A DNA stretch of 64,000 nt from Tateyamaria omphalii (GCF_014651375.1 NZ_BMWT01000002.1:687477-751476), one strand, 5' to 3'; shown: positions 44,132-57,130, counted from the first letter of the stretch. Numbers and translations are program-made. The notes: generated by a model from the letters alone, not told the origin.

Positions 44132-46300
44132 ATGACGAACGCCGATTTCCTCGGCTCGGACTTTCCCGAGCCTGTTTCCTTGCCAGACCTGGATACAACC
44201 GGCCCCGGCCGTTTCTTCAATCGTGAGCTCAGCTGGTTGGGATTCAATTGGCGCGTTCTGGAAGAGGCCGAGAACCCACGCGTTCCGCTGCTGGAACGGT
44301 TGCGCTTCTTGTCGATTAGCGCGGGCAACCTTGACGAATTCTACACCGTTCGGGTGGCCGGTCTGCGTGAACTGTCCATCGCAGGCAACACGACGCCAGC
44401 GGCCGATGGTCTGACACCCGCCGAGCAGCTGGTTCTCATCAACGAAAACGCGCGTCAGTTGATCCTGCGGCAAACCCGGGTTCTGGCCGACCTAAAGGCC
44501 GAAATGGAAGAGCGCGCGATCTCTATTCTGACGGCCGACGATCTGACACCCACTGACACCAAGTATCTGTCCGAGGTGTTTCTGAACCGTGTCTTTGCTG
44601 TCTTGTCGCCACTCGCGATCGACCCGGCCCATCCCTTTCCATTCATCCCGAACACGGGTCATGCCCTCGCCCTTCAGCTTGAACGGGTCAAGGACAAGCG
44701 CCCCCTGCAGGCGTTGCTGCCCATTCCGGGGCAGATTGACCGGTTTGTCGCGTTGCCCGGTGAGGGGCATCGTTTTTTGCCGCTTGAAGAACTGCTGGTC
44801 CTCAATATCCCAAGCCTGTTTCCGGGCTACAAGCTGAAGTCCCACTTTGGCTTCCGGGTCCTGCGTGACAGCGATCTGGAAGTCGAGGAAGAGGCAGAGG
44901 ATCTGGTCCGCGAATTCGAGGTTGCCCTCAAACGCCGCCGCCGAGGCGAAGTGGTGCGGCTTACTCATACGGCAGGTGCTCCCAAAGCCCTCAAAGCAGT
45001 CATCATGGAAGAATTGGGCGTCAGCGACGCCGAGGTTATTGAGGTCGAGGGCATGCTGGGTATGTCTGACCTGAGTGAGCTGGTGCTTGATGATCGGCCC
45101 GACCTGCTCTGGCCATCCTTTACTCCGCGTGTACCGGAACGGGTCACCGATTTCGAGGGGGATATGCTGACAGCAATCCGCCAAAAGGACATGTTGCTGC
45201 ACCACCCTTACGAAACCTTCGACATGGTTGTGCGCTTCCTTCAACAGGCTGCGCGGGACCCGAATGTCGTCGCGATCAAACAGACGCTCTACCGAACGTC
45301 CAAGAAGTCCCCCATCGTCGAAGCACTGTGCGAGGCGGCAGAAGACGGCAAATCCGTCACCGCGCTGGTCGAGTTGAAAGCCCGCTTCGACGAAGCGGCC
45401 AACATCCGTCAGTCTCGCCGACTAGAACGTGCTGGTGCCCACGTCGTTTACGGTTTTCTCGACCTCAAAACCCATGCCAAGATCAGCACCGTGGTCCGGC
45501 GCGAAGGCAAAGAGCTGGTCACCTATACCCATTACGGCACGGGCAACTACCACCCAATCACGGCCCGCATCTATACCGACCTGTCGCTGTTTACCTGCGA
45601 TGCCAAGTTGGGGCGCGATGCCACCAAGGTGTTCAACTATCTCAGTGGCTATGCCCCGCCCGAAGGGCTGGACAACCTTGCCATTTCCCCAACGACCCTG
45701 AAACCGCGGCTTCTGGAAATGATTGCTGCAGAGGCTGAGCATGCCCGCGCGGGCAAACCCGCGGAAATCTGGGCCAAGATGAATTCACTGATTGATAGCG
45801 AGGTGATCGACGCGCTCTATGCAGCCAGTCAGGCAGGCGTGAAAATCAGCTTGGTGATCCGGGGCATCTGCGGCCTGCGCCCAGGCATCAAGGGGTTTTC
45901 TGACAACATCCGGGTGAAATCCATTGTCGGTCGTTTCCTCGAACACAGCCGCATTGTCTGTTTTGGCAATGGTCACGGCCTGCCCTCGAAAAAGGCGCGC
46001 GTGTTCATCTCATCTGCGGACTGGATGGGGCGCAACCTGAACCGCCGCGTCGAAACGCTTGTGGAAATCGAAAACAACACCGTCAAAGCCCAGATTGTAA
46101 GCCAGATCATGGCAGCGAACCTGGCCGATGTTGCACAAAGCTGGATCATGGCCGCGGACGGCACATTTAAGCGGCCGGAATTGCCAGCCGGCACCTTCGC
46201 GTTCAACTGCCACAGGTTCTTCATGGAGAACCCGTCTCTTTCGGGAAGGGGATCAGCAGGCGCGGCTGATGTACCAAAGTTGACACACACCGAAGATTGA
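44132..46300 (+). CDS. ppk1: polyphosphate kinase
   Basis: 722 residues, full PPK1 length. N-terminal domain [44 protein letters not shown], head domain, and two PLD-like C-terminal domains with the autophosphorylated His ([18 protein letters not shown]) and [27 protein letters not shown]. It polymerises the gamma phosphate of ATP into polyphosphate. It stands directly upstream of ppx. Confidence 0.97.
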   Translation: MTNADFLGSDFPEPVSLPDLDTTGPGRFFNRELSWLGFNWRVLEEAENPRVPLLERLRFLSISAGNLDEFYTVRVAGLRELSIAGNTTPAADGLTPAEQLVLINENARQLILRQTRVLADLKAEMEERAISILTADDLTPTDTKYLSEVFLNRVFAVLSPLAIDPAHPFPFIPNTGHALALQLERVKDKRPLQALLPIPGQIDRFVALPGEGHRFLPLEELLVLNIPSLFPGYKLKSHFGFRVLRDSDLEVEEEAEDLVREFEVALKRRRRGEVVRLTHTAGAPKALKAVIMEELGVSDAEVIEVEGMLGMSDLSELVLDDRPDLLWPSFTPRVPERVTDFEGDMLTAIRQKDMLLHHPYETFDMVVRFLQQAARDPNVVAIKQTLYRTSKKSPIVEALCEAAEDGKSVTALVELKARFDEAANIRQSRRLERAGAHVVYGFLDLKTHAKISTVVRREGKELVTYTHYGTGNYHPITARIYTDLSLFTCDAKLGRDATKVFNYLSGYAPPEGLDNLAISPTTLKPRLLEMIAAEAEHARAGKPAEIWAKMNSLIDSEVIDALYAASQAGVKISLVIRGICGLRPGIKGFSDNIRVKSIVGRFLEHSRIVCFGNGHGLPSKKARVFISSADWMGRNLNRRVETLVEIENNTVKAQIVSQIMAANLADVAQSWIMAADGTFKRPELPAGTFAFNCHRFFMENPSLSGRGSAGAADVPKLTHTED

Positions 46301-46426
46301 CGCCGCCTGGGTCGGTGGGTGGGCACATTTTGGCGCCAGCCAAAACAGAGCCGCACAACCGACCAGATCATTGACCCACGCCACAGGCTGGTCCATCAAC
46401 GGACAAACAGATGCCACGGGGGGTCC

Positions 46427-47980
46427 ATGAACGTTTCTGTTTCGCCAGAGCACGGCGATGGCAGCCTCTTTGGGCGCCCGCTCTTTGATGACCCGTCAGT
46501 CCGTGCGTTGTCACGTGTGGGTGTCGTCGATGTGGGGTCAAACTCCGTTCGGCTTGTTGTGTTTGATGGGGCTGCCCGATCCCCTGCATACTTTTACAAT
46601 GAAAAGATCATGTGTGCACTTGGCGCAGGGCTATCGGACTCAGGACATCTGAACCCGGAAGGCCGGGTGCGCGCGTTGGAGGCGCTTCGGCGCTTTCAGC
46701 GCCTCGCCGAAGGCATGGGGTTGTCCGATTTGTCCGTGGTTGCGACGGCCGCAGTAAGGGATGCAACCGACGGACCCGATTTCTGTGCCGACGTCCTTCG
46801 GGAGACCGGGCTGCACGTTCGCGTCATTGACGGTCGTGAAGAGGCACGACTGTCTGCACAAGGCGTGCTTCTGGGCTGGCCCGGTTCCTACGGCCTCGTT
46901 TGCGATATCGGCGGCTCTTCGATGGAATTGGCTGAAATCTCGGATGGTATCGTGGGCAGACGGGTCACGTCTGACCTTGGGCCCTTGAAACTGCAAACTG
47001 TAAAAGGCGGAAAGAAAGGGCGGCGTAACCACATCAAGGCCGCTATGGAACACCTGAAGACGGAAATGGGACCACAACGCGACCGCCTGTTTCTTGTCGG
47101 CGGGTCATGGCGGGCGATTGCGCGCGTTGACATGCACAGACGTGGCTACCCATTGAACGTGCTTCACGAATACCGGATGTCGCCGCAATCGGTTCAACGC
47201 ACCGCAAAATACATCAAGGAACATGACAACCATGAAGCCTTGCGGGGTGCGTGCGGTATCTCATCCGCCCGGATGGCTCTTGTGCCATTGGCCGCCGAAG
47301 TTCTTGCCCGATTGGTCAAAACCTTCCGTCCTCAGGACATTGCCGTATCCAGTTACGGCATCCGTGAAGGTATGCTCTATGAACAAATGCCCCAACGTTT
47401 GCGTGACCGTGATCCCTTGATCGAAGCCTGCCGCTTTGCCGAAGCCAAGGACGCGCGCATGCCGGGTTTCGGCAAGTTACTGTACCAATTCATCGAGCCC
47501 ATATTCAAATCAGCACCCCTGCCTCGCAAGCGGCTGATCAAGGCCGCCTGCCTGCTCCATGACGTCAGTTGGCGTGCGCATCCTGATTATCGGGCCGAGG
47601 TTTGTTTCGACAATGCAACCCGCGCCAATCTTGGCGGTCTCAAACACTCCGAGCGTATCTTTTTGGGCCTCGCCCTCTTGCACCGCTACACCAACAAACG
47701 TGAAGGCACCCATTTCGAAGAGCTATACGACCTGATTGACCAAAAAATGCAACGCGAAGCCGAGGTTCTGGGTAAGGCCATGCGTTTCGGTGCAATGCTG
47801 TGGATGGAAAAAGACGCCGAACGGGGTGAATTCAGATGGTTCCCGAAGAAAAGAGAACTGGAGCTGCGCCTGTCCCCAGATGCCATGCCTCTGTTTGGCG
47901 AGGTGGCCGAGGCGCGCTTGAATTCGCTTGCCTCGTCCCTAAACGCCAGTGTCATCGTTAAAAAGCGGCGACGGTCCTAG
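46427..47980 (+). CDS. ppx: exopolyphosphatase Ppx/GppA family
   Basis: 517 residues. ASKHA-fold motifs: VGVVDVGSNSVRLVVFDG, VVATAAVRDATDGPDF and VCDIGGSSMELAEI, followed by the long HD-like C-terminal domain (KRLIKAACLLHDVSWRAHPDYRAEV). It removes terminal phosphate from polyphosphate or from pppGpp. I start at the ATG at 46427 because the family begins there; an open frame further upstream is not coding. With ppk1 it makes a polyphosphate synthesis/degradation pair. No Pho box was seen between them. Its 3' end overlaps the next gene by 4 bases. Confidence 0.95.
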   Translation: MNVSVSPEHGDGSLFGRPLFDDPSVRALSRVGVVDVGSNSVRLVVFDGAARSPAYFYNEKIMCALGAGLSDSGHLNPEGRVRALEALRRFQRLAEGMGLSDLSVVATAAVRDATDGPDFCADVLRETGLHVRVIDGREEARLSAQGVLLGWPGSYGLVCDIGGSSMELAEISDGIVGRRVTSDLGPLKLQTVKGGKKGRRNHIKAAMEHLKTEMGPQRDRLFLVGGSWRAIARVDMHRRGYPLNVLHEYRMSPQSVQRTAKYIKEHDNHEALRGACGISSARMALVPLAAEVLARLVKTFRPQDIAVSSYGIREGMLYEQMPQRLRDRDPLIEACRFAEAKDARMPGFGKLLYQFIEPIFKSAPLPRKRLIKAACLLHDVSWRAHPDYRAEVCFDNATRANLGGLKHSERIFLGLALLHRYTNKREGTHFEELYDLIDQKMQREAEVLGKAMRFGAMLWMEKDAERGEFRWFPKKRELELRLSPDAMPLFGEVAEARLNSLASSLNASVIVKKRRRS

Positions 47981-48342
47981 ATGTCGATCTGATTGTCTGC
48001 GTCAGGTTCACTCTCGAGTTCCTGAGGTGTTTTGCGCCGGATAATGATATCGCCGTTTTCCAGAAGTTCGGGCGGGTGGTAAACACTCCAATCCTCAACC
48101 TCTTCCAGAAGGTTGCGCAACGCCGGACCCATCTGCGACGTGAACTCGCGCAGCGCCGGACCAAACTCCTCAGCCATATCCTGTAGCCCGTCCATGGCAG
48201 GCTCCATCTCGCGCATCAGCCCTTCCATCAACATTTGCGCGCCGCGTTCCATCAACGAAAGACCCTGCTCTTGTTCATCGTCTTGCGCCGAAACCAAAGT
48301 GGTCATCGCGAGCAGGCAAAGGGCAGCAGCTATCTGTTTCAT
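47977..48342 (-). CDS. small exported helical protein
   Basis: 121 residues with a signal peptide (MKQIAAALCLLAMTTLVSAQ). The mature part is acidic and helical with a Met/Glu-rich stretch (LMERGAQMLMEGLMREMEPAMDGLQDMAEEFGPALREFTSQMGPALRNLLEEVEDW) and an acidic tail. It has been seen only as a conserved unknown in this family. The start is uncertain: ATG at 48351 adds three residues. Confidence 0.75.
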   Translation of the reverse strand: MKQIAAALCLLAMTTLVSAQDDEQEQGLSLMERGAQMLMEGLMREMEPAMDGLQDMAEEFGPALREFTSQMGPALRNLLEEVEDWSVYHPPELLENGDIIIRRKTPQELESEPDADNQIDI

Positions 48343-48358
48343 AGGCCTCATATGGGCA

Positions 48359-49360
48359 CTATAGCACGATATCCAAGCTCACCGGAAAATGATCGGACGC
48401 GGTAACAAGGGCATCGCGCAATGCAGGCTGTTCCCAACACGCCGGATCATCAAGCGGGTGCCAGATACGCCAAACTGGTTCGCGCCCAGTCAGATCGGGC
48501 GAGATCATGATGTAATCCAGCAGCGCCTGAAGAAACCGTTGTTCCGGCCTGATCCAGAAGCGGGCTGTTGTCGGCGTCGCGCCCAATCGGCGTTGCAAAG
48601 CCTGCCTTGCATGCGGATCAAAAAGCGCAGTTTCGCCATCCCCCATGATGATTTCGACCGAAGAGCGTCCAAACAGGTTCTCGTACTCATCCAGTCCCGG
48701 GCCGTCGTTCAAATCGCCCATCAGGATCACCGGATGCCCATCCGCCAGCAAACCGTCGACACGCGCGCGCATCCAAATGGCCTGTGCCAACTGTTTGCGC
48801 CGGTTCGCAATCGAGATGCGCATGACCTCGTCCCGATTGTTGGCGCCGTGTGGGGCTTTGGATTTCAAATGAGCCCCGATCATGCGCAACGACAAGCCTT
48901 GGACCGTCTCAACTTCAAGCTCCAGAGGAGGCTTGGAAAAAACAACCTCGTCCTGGGTCGCATCAATATCCAGGTCGATCCTAAAGCGTTCGTTGAAGCG
49001 AGGCGCATCCTGATGGATCAACGGATCGTGCAAAACTGTCAAAACATCGGGGTCATATAGCAAAGCAATCTCTTGCTGCGTGTCATTCGAAAAGCCGATA
49101 ACGGCCTCACGGGCGCGCAAACTTGCAAAACTGGCAAAGTTCTTGAGTGCCTGTACCGTGTCCCGGTTCCGACTGTTGTCGGGGGCTTCGATGATCATCA
49201 CTGCATCTGCATCAAGGGCTTGGAACACCATGCGCAAAGCATCCGTTTGCGCCGTGCGGGTGACATCATAGCGTGATGACCATCCGGTGTCGTTCAGAAG
49301 CGCGCCCTCATCATTGAAAAGGCTGTTCATCCACTCGACGTTATAAGTTGCAAAACGCAT
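48359..49360 (-). CDS. endonuclease/exonuclease/phosphatase (EEP) family protein
   Basis: 333 residues. The EEP fold shows RFATYNVEWMNSLF at the start, MIIEAPDNSRN, GAHLKSKAPHGANNR, VILMGDLNDGPGLDEYE (Asp-Asn) and the C-terminal SDHFPVSLDI (DH pair), so the metal-dependent catalytic site is complete. Substrate, nucleic acid or phospholipid/phosphoester, is unknown. The ATG overlaps the stop of the TerB-DnaJ gene by one base (TAATG). Confidence 0.88.
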   Translation of the reverse strand: MRFATYNVEWMNSLFNDEGALLNDTGWSSRYDVTRTAQTDALRMVFQALDADAVMIIEAPDNSRNRDTVQALKNFASFASLRAREAVIGFSNDTQQEIALLYDPDVLTVLHDPLIHQDAPRFNERFRIDLDIDATQDEVVFSKPPLELEVETVQGLSLRMIGAHLKSKAPHGANNRDEVMRISIANRRKQLAQAIWMRARVDGLLADGHPVILMGDLNDGPGLDEYENLFGRSSVEIIMGDGETALFDPHARQALQRRLGATPTTARFWIRPEQRFLQALLDYIMISPDLTGREPVWRIWHPLDDPACWEQPALRDALVTASDHFPVSLDIVL

Positions 49361-50040
49361 TAACTGCTGCTGCCCAAGATTTCTTCCCAAGCGCGATTGA
49401 TGTCGATCATACGCTTTTCAGCCAATCGTACAGCCTCTTCGGGAACACCGCGGGCCATCATGGCATCGGGATGGTTTTCACGGACCAGCTTGCGCCACGC
49501 CTGGCGGATGTCTTCGAGTGCCCAATCCGGATGAACGCCAAGGACCGAGTAAGGGTCGGGCGTCGCATCTGGAACAAAGCGTGCCCGCAATGCACGGAAA
49601 TCAGCGTCCGAAATATCAAAGATATGCGCCACCTCTTCGAGGAACGCGTCTTCGTTCGGGTGATAGAACCCGTCCGCCATTGCAATGTGGAACAAGCCTT
49701 CGATCAAGTCGGTCAGCGTTTCGGGCTGGCTTGAGAACATCGCGTGGATACGCGTGGCATAATCTTCGAAGCCCGCCACGTCCTGTCGTGCAAGGTTGAA
49801 CACTTTGGCCGCGCCCGCTTCGTCCTTGGCCGCGATATGGAACACTTCGCGAAAAGCTGTGACCTCGTCCCGCGTCACTTGCCCATCCGCCTTGGCCATC
49901 TTCGCCCCAAGCGCAATCACCGCAATGGCAAAGGCCACACTGCGTTCGGGGGGCGCGCGCAATTTGTCGAACACCTCGGCCAGGCTTTCACCTGCGGTCA
50001 GCGCTGCCAGCGCATCTGATATGCGGGCCCAGAGGGACAT
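49360..50040 (-). CDS. TerB-DnaJ protein (DjlA-like)
   Basis: 226 residues. Residues about 35-145 form a TerB-like helical domain (FAIAVIALGAKMAKADGQVTRDEVTAFREVF; GLFHIAMADGFYHPNEDAFLEEVAHIF). Residues 160-225 are a J domain with the HPD motif (DPYSVLGVHPDWALEDIRQAWRKLVRENHPDAMMARG). It should recruit DnaK to membrane or stress-related clients. No N-terminal membrane anchor is visible, unlike E. coli DjlA. First gene of the pair with the EEP protein. Confidence 0.9.
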   Translation of the reverse strand: MSLWARISDALAALTAGESLAEVFDKLRAPPERSVAFAIAVIALGAKMAKADGQVTRDEVTAFREVFHIAAKDEAGAAKVFNLARQDVAGFEDYATRIHAMFSSQPETLTDLIEGLFHIAMADGFYHPNEDAFLEEVAHIFDISDADFRALRARFVPDATPDPYSVLGVHPDWALEDIRQAWRKLVRENHPDAMMARGVPEEAVRLAEKRMIDINRAWEEILGSSS

Positions 50041-50049
50041 TCGTTGAAC

Positions 50050-50553
50050 CTATACACTATCCCGCGACTTGGCGCTGGCACTCTCCGTCGCACCCAGTTG
50101 TTTCTGCATAAGGATCAGATCCAGCCAGCGACCGCCCTTGCGCCCCACCTCGGGCATTTCAGCAACCGTGTCGTAGCCCATGGCTTTGTGAAATGCGGCC
50201 GCCTCCTGGTTTTCACTGCTGATCGCTGCCACCATCACATGATGGCCGGCGTCTCCTGCCTGGCCTTCCAAAGCGGACAGCAACCTTTTGCCCTGGCCCT
50301 TGCCGCGCGCATGTTTCGCGAGAAAGATGGTGTGCTCCACCGTCGCAACATAGCCCAGACCTCTGCGAAACGCGCCATAGGTCGCAAACCCACCTTGGTC
50401 CGGAAGCACCAGAAATACACGATCGCGGATCATCGCTTCGATCTCGGGCACCGTTTTGAGTGTCGTGGTGAACGTTATGTGCGTGTGGGCAATAACATCG
50501 TTCCAGATGTCTGCAATCCAGCTTGCATCGTCTGGTGCAGCGTCTCGGATCAC
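50050..50553 (-). CDS. GNAT acetyltransferase, phosphinothricin/PAT-like
   Basis: 167 residues. MIRDAAPDDASWIADIWNDVIAHTHITFTTTLKTVPEIEAMI is the typical PAT start; the acetyl-CoA motif is EHTIFLAKHARGKGQGKRLLSALEGQA near residues 76-103, and SSENQEAAAFHKAMGYDTVAEMPEVGRKGGRWLDLILMQK is the conserved end. Such enzymes acetylate amino acids or related amines; resistance to phosphinothricin is not implied. Its start overlaps the stop of the VOC gene by 4 bases. Confidence 0.9.
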   Translation of the reverse strand: MIRDAAPDDASWIADIWNDVIAHTHITFTTTLKTVPEIEAMIRDRVFLVLPDQGGFATYGAFRRGLGYVATVEHTIFLAKHARGKGQGKRLLSALEGQAGDAGHHVMVAAISSENQEAAAFHKAMGYDTVAEMPEVGRKGGRWLDLILMQKQLGATESASAKSRDSV

Positions 50554-51158
50554 AGCGAACGCGCGCCGTTCGGGGTGTCAAAGGTAGCGTGCAGAGCAAC
50601 GGGCCCAACCTCAACCGAGACCCGGTCATCTGTCAAATGGTGCGCAAGTATCGCTGCAAATGCATCGCCATTGGGATGTACCAGAGTGAAACGGCGCAGC
50701 CGAACGCCGGTCGGTTTCAGGTTTGTAGCCGGGTGTACGCCCTTAGGCCACTCGATCAGGGCAGGCCACAAGTTGTCAAATGGGGTTGTGCCGTCAGCCG
50801 ACACGGCCATGCGCCATGACAAGGCGTCGCGGCGGACCCCCACCGGCGATCCCGCACCATCCGGCATGTCCGCAAGGGCAGCATCCATATCCTCGACCGA
50901 ACAAGCCCAATTGGACAGGGCCGCATCGCCCGCATACCGGTCCAGATCGTACCAGCGCGGGCGCGTGGGTGCGGGCACCGCTGGATTCGGCGCGATGGCC
51001 TCAAGATAAAGACCATCCTCCAGTCCCATCAGCGCGTTGTGCGTCTGAAACACTGCATGTGCCCCGCCGGGCTGCATGGAGACGCCCAGCGCATCCTCGA
51101 CACGGGCGCGGGCCGCGTCCAGATCGGTTGATCCAACAACAAGATGGTCGAACAGCAC
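50550..51158 (-). CDS. glyoxalase-like VOC protein (PF13468 type)
   Basis: 202 residues. FDHLVVGSTDLDAARARVEDALGVSMQPGGAHAVFQTHNALMGLEDGLYLEAIAPNP is the usual first half; the second half (LSNWACSVEDMDAALADMPDGAGSPVGVRRDALSWRMAVSADG) mirrors it. The GTG at 51158 has AGGAGG five bases upstream and begins the fold, so I prefer it to a TTG six codons earlier. Function unknown. Confidence 0.82.
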   Translation of the reverse strand: MLFDHLVVGSTDLDAARARVEDALGVSMQPGGAHAVFQTHNALMGLEDGLYLEAIAPNPAVPAPTRPRWYDLDRYAGDAALSNWACSVEDMDAALADMPDGAGSPVGVRRDALSWRMAVSADGTTPFDNLWPALIEWPKGVHPATNLKPTGVRLRRFTLVHPNGDAFAAILAHHLTDDRVSVEVGPVALHATFDTPNGARSL

Positions 51159-51316
51159 GGGGGCCTCCTGCTCCAAGCTTTCATGCGCTGCACATCGGGT
51201 CCTGAAACGCGAGGTACCGCGGTCCAGCCTATAGAACTGAAGAGGCCCCGATGGTCAACGCACACTGCTACCAGAGATGGAAGACGAGCTGCCGAGATTC
51301 AGGCAGCCCGCAAGCA

Positions 51317-53452
<2,136 letters not shown>

Positions 53453-54516
53453 GTCCTTGTCCTCTTGTCAGCGGACCATGCGGCAGGGTTTGCCCCGCTC
53501 CTCTTTGGCCCAAATCCTCTGTCAGTGTTGCCAGTCCGTCGCCACCAGCGGTGAGCCAGTGTATGTCGTCCAGATATGCCTCGCGCAGCGCTGCTGCCGC
53601 GGCTGGGTCAAAAGGTGCCCATTTGTTTAATGGCCCACCGATCACATCTTGATGCTCACCGCGCTCGGCAATTATGCCGCGTAGCTCTTGCAAAGTGGGC
53701 GAGCGATTTGCCCATATCTCCGCCGCATTTCGTGGGCCACCAAGGCCTGTCGTCGCCAGGAACATAGCGTCAGGACGGCCCGATGTACGCTCGAACGGCA
53801 CAACAACAAGCTTGGCGTCTGGCACCGCACAGGCCACATCAGAAACGACGTCTCGCCATGTTCGTGGACTATTCGCAATGCGGTTCATGTGATCTGGATC
53901 GGGCATCGAATGCCCGCGCGTGACGCAGAAAGCCGCGGCAGATCTCCAATAGTGACTCAGTTCGCGTACAGAAAGCACGACCGTATCGATCCGCCCATCA
54001 AATGCCGCCGCAGTCCGCGACATCCGTTCACCCACATCATCATAAAGAGACAGGTTGCGCAGATTACGCCGCATCATGCCCAGCATGTTTTCCTCGGACA
54101 CAATCAGGGTCTTGATCCCATTGCGTTCAGACTTGTCCATTTGCAACATAATGCGCCCGCGTGCGCGCCGTGCTGCTTCGGGTCCAACTCCGGGCTCAGG
54201 CTGGATGCCCGCGAACAGGCCTTTGCGCGTTCGCATAGGGCCCCAAAAACCGATACGTCGCGTGCGCATGAAATCCGAATTTTTTCGAATATAGGCCTGA
54301 AAAGATGTTGTTCCGGTGCGATGCGCTCCGATATGCAAGATGACTTTCATGCCAGTTTTACCCTTCACCATAGTCGCGCATCGCGGGGTTAACCCCATGC
54401 GATCATGGTTAAGGCGTCGCACACAAAGGCTTGCCGAGCGATTAAAGCTAAAATTGACGCGAGCAGCCGTCGTAATTGCCGAAAAAGCCGCTACATTGGG
54501 GAAGGCAGGAGGGCAG

Positions 54517-54966
54517 ATGAAACACCTATTACCCATTGTTCTGGTTGGCCTTTTCAGCGGCTCAGTCGTCTCTGCGGAAAGCGGAGATACTGCAACTTCA
54601 TCCATCTTCATCACGACGGATGTGCAGGATTTGAACGAATTCGTCTGGGAAAATCGGCCCATCGTCGTGTTTGCTGACAGCCCGAATGACCCGAACTTCC
54701 GACAACAGATAGAGTTTCTGGAAGAGCGTGCGGACGAGCTCGCCGAACGCGATGTGGTTGTCCTCACGGACACCGATCCATCAAAAGACAGCGCACTGCG
54801 CCAGAAATTACGCCCTCGTGGGTTCATGATGGTTCTTGTCAGCAAGGATGGCAGCGTGTTGCTGCGCAAACCTTTCCCGTGGAGCGTCCGCGAACTGATG
54901 CGGTCCATCGACAGATTGCCGAGCCGCCAGCGCGAAATCCGCGAAAGGCGGAGCTCTGACGGGTGA
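54517..54966 (+). CDS. DUF4174 exported protein
   Basis: 149 residues with a signal peptide (MKHLLPIVLVGLFSGSVVSA). The mature part reads LNEFVWENRPIVVFADSPNDPNFRQQIEFLEERADELAERDVVVLTDTDPSKDSALRQKLRPRGFMMVLVSKDGSVLLRKPFPWSVRELMRSID, the DUF4174 thioredoxin-like pattern without the CxxC. The ATG at 54517 has AGGAGGG just upstream; the longer open frame to 54316 is not used. Likely periplasmic; function unknown. It faces the sulfotransferase-like gene and is the only plus-strand gene in this region. Confidence 0.87.
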   Translation: MKHLLPIVLVGLFSGSVVSAESGDTATSSIFITTDVQDLNEFVWENRPIVVFADSPNDPNFRQQIEFLEERADELAERDVVVLTDTDPSKDSALRQKLRPRGFMMVLVSKDGSVLLRKPFPWSVRELMRSIDRLPSRQREIRERRSSDG

Positions 54967-55078
54967 GATATTTGGTCCGTTGATGTGATCGAGTAAACGT
55001 CACAGCCAACGGACCTGCGGAAAGCATGGGCATCCCACCGCTTGGCCGAAGATAGGCCAGATATGTGGGACGCGAAAC

Positions 55079-57100
55079 TCACTCGAATTCCATGATCACA
55101 TCGTCGACAGCGAGGCTGTCGCCTGCGCCCGCGTTGATCTTGGACACGACACCCTTTTTCTCGGCGCGGAGAATGTTCTCCATCTTCATCGCCTCGATAG
55201 TGCACAGGGCCTGTCCCTCTTGCACTTCGTCGCCTTCGGCCACGTCTACCTTCACGACAAGACCAGGCATCGGGCAGAGCAGCATCTTGGAGGTATCCGG
55301 TGGTGTCTTCTCTGGCATAAGCCGGGCCAGTTCGGCCTGACGTGGTGAGCGCACGTGAACCTTGAGGTCCGCCCCGCGGGTCCGGATGCGGAAACCGCCC
55401 GACACTTTGCCGACTTTCAGCACCAAAGGTGCCCCGTCCACCGTCATCTCGGCCAGTTGATCGCCTGGTGTCCAATCGCCTGACACGCGCAGGGCCGCTC
55501 CGCCATCGAACGTCACCGTGGCGCCTTCGTGATCCGCATCGATCACAACGTCATAGGATTGCCCCTGAAGCGTGACGTTCCAGTCCTTGCCGACCTTGCG
55601 TTCGTGATTGTCCATACGGCCCGACACGCGCGCGCGCCGAATCTCGGCCACGCGGTGCATCGCGGCGCAGGCCGCTGCGACACGGCGCAGATCCGCTTCT
55701 GCCAATTCCACACCTTCGAAACCATCCGGGTATTCTTCAGCAATGAAGGCGGTTGTCATATCACCCGAAACAAATTTCGGGTGGTCCATGACGGCGCTCA
55801 GGAAGGGCAGGTTGTGACCGATGCCTTCCACCTCGAAGCTGTCCAGTGCAACACGCATCGCCTCAATCGCTGTGGCACGATCAGGGCCCCATGTGCAGAG
55901 CTTGGCAATCATCGGGTCATAATACATGCTGATCTCGCCGCCTTCGTAGACGCCGGTATCGTTACGGACCACGATGCTCTCCGGCGTCACACCGGGGCTG
56001 TAGCTTTCGGTTTCGGCTGGTGGACGGTAGCGCGTCAAGCGACCGATGGACGGCAGGAAGCCGCGATAGGGATCTTCTGCGTAAAGCCGATTTTCGATGG
56101 CCCAGCCGTGCAGTTTGACGTCATCCTGTGTGATCGACAGCTTTTCGCCGGCAGCGACGCGGATCATCTGTTCCACAAGGTCAACGCCGGTGATCAGTTC
56201 CGTCACCGGGTGTTCCACCTGAAGGCGGGTGTTCATCTCAAGGAAATAGAAGTTCTTGTCGCCATCCACGATGAACTCAACCGTGCCGGCACTCGCGTAT
56301 CCCACGGCCTTAGCGAGAGCCACAGCCTGTTCGCCCATGGCCTTACGAGTGGCTTCGTCCAGGAAAGGCGACGGCGCTTCCTCGACCACCTTCTGGTTCC
56401 GGCGCTGGATAGAACATTCACGTTCGCCCAGATAGATGCCGTTACCATGGCTGTCGCACAGCACCTGGATTTCGATATGGCGAGGTTGGGTCACGAACTT
56501 CTCAATAAAGATCCGGTCGTCACCAAAGCTGTTGGCCGCTTCGTTCTTGGACGATTGAAAGCCTTCGCGTGCCTCCTCATCGTTCCAAGCGATGCGCATC
56601 CCCTTGCCGCCACCCCCGGCGGAGGCCTTGAGCATGACAGGGTAGCCAATCTCGGTCGAGATTTTCACAGCCTCATCAGCATCCTCGATCAGGCCCATAT
56701 AGCCGGGCACGGTGCTGACCCCAGCATCCTGCGCGATCTTCTTCGAGGTGATCTTGTCCCCCATCGACTCGATTGCCCCTTTGGGCGGACCGACAAAAGC
56801 AACGCCAGCGGCATCCAGCGCTTCGGCGAACTTGGCGTTCTCTGACAAAAAACCATAGCCAGGGTGCACCGCTTCGGCACCCGACTGCTTGATCGCATCC
56901 ATGACCTTGTCGATGACGATGTAAGACTGGTTTGCCGGGGGCGGACCGATATGGATCGCTTCATCCGCCATCTCGACATGCAGCGCCTGCGCATCCGCGT
57001 CGGAATAGATCGCAACAGTGGGAATACTCATCTTGCGAGCTGTCTTGATCACGCGGCAGGCGATCTCGCCCCGGTTGGCTATCAGGAGTTTCTTGAACAT
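55079..57100 (-). CDS. pccA: propionyl-CoA carboxylase alpha subunit (biotin carboxylase/BCCP)
   Basis: 673 residues. Biotin carboxylase half: KLLIANRGEIACRVIKTARKM, LKASAGGGGKGMRIAW (ATP-grasp loop), FIEKFVTQPRHIEIQVL and NTRLQVEHPVTELITGVDL. The C-terminal BCCP contains IEAMKMENILRAEKKG, with biotinylated Lys, and the BT linker region between. It transfers carboxyl from bicarbonate to biotin for the PccB step. A small lipoprotein gene lies just upstream with a terminator between, so pccA may have its own promoter. Confidence 0.97.
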   Translation of the reverse strand: MFKKLLIANRGEIACRVIKTARKMSIPTVAIYSDADAQALHVEMADEAIHIGPPPANQSYIVIDKVMDAIKQSGAEAVHPGYGFLSENAKFAEALDAAGVAFVGPPKGAIESMGDKITSKKIAQDAGVSTVPGYMGLIEDADEAVKISTEIGYPVMLKASAGGGGKGMRIAWNDEEAREGFQSSKNEAANSFGDDRIFIEKFVTQPRHIEIQVLCDSHGNGIYLGERECSIQRRNQKVVEEAPSPFLDEATRKAMGEQAVALAKAVGYASAGTVEFIVDGDKNFYFLEMNTRLQVEHPVTELITGVDLVEQMIRVAAGEKLSITQDDVKLHGWAIENRLYAEDPYRGFLPSIGRLTRYRPPAETESYSPGVTPESIVVRNDTGVYEGGEISMYYDPMIAKLCTWGPDRATAIEAMRVALDSFEVEGIGHNLPFLSAVMDHPKFVSGDMTTAFIAEEYPDGFEGVELAEADLRRVAAACAAMHRVAEIRRARVSGRMDNHERKVGKDWNVTLQGQSYDVVIDADHEGATVTFDGGAALRVSGDWTPGDQLAEMTVDGAPLVLKVGKVSGGFRIRTRGADLKVHVRSPRQAELARLMPEKTPPDTSKMLLCPMPGLVVKVDVAEGDEVQEGQALCTIEAMKMENILRAEKKGVVSKINAGAGDSLAVDDVIMEFE

Positions 57101-57130
57101 GGGGCCTCACTTCCTTGGGTCCTGGAACGC

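Noticed and set aside
46328-46345. Hairpin TTTTGGC/GCCAAAA between ppk1 and ppx
   Set aside because: No T tail follows and both genes are expected to be expressed together; function as a terminator is not supported.
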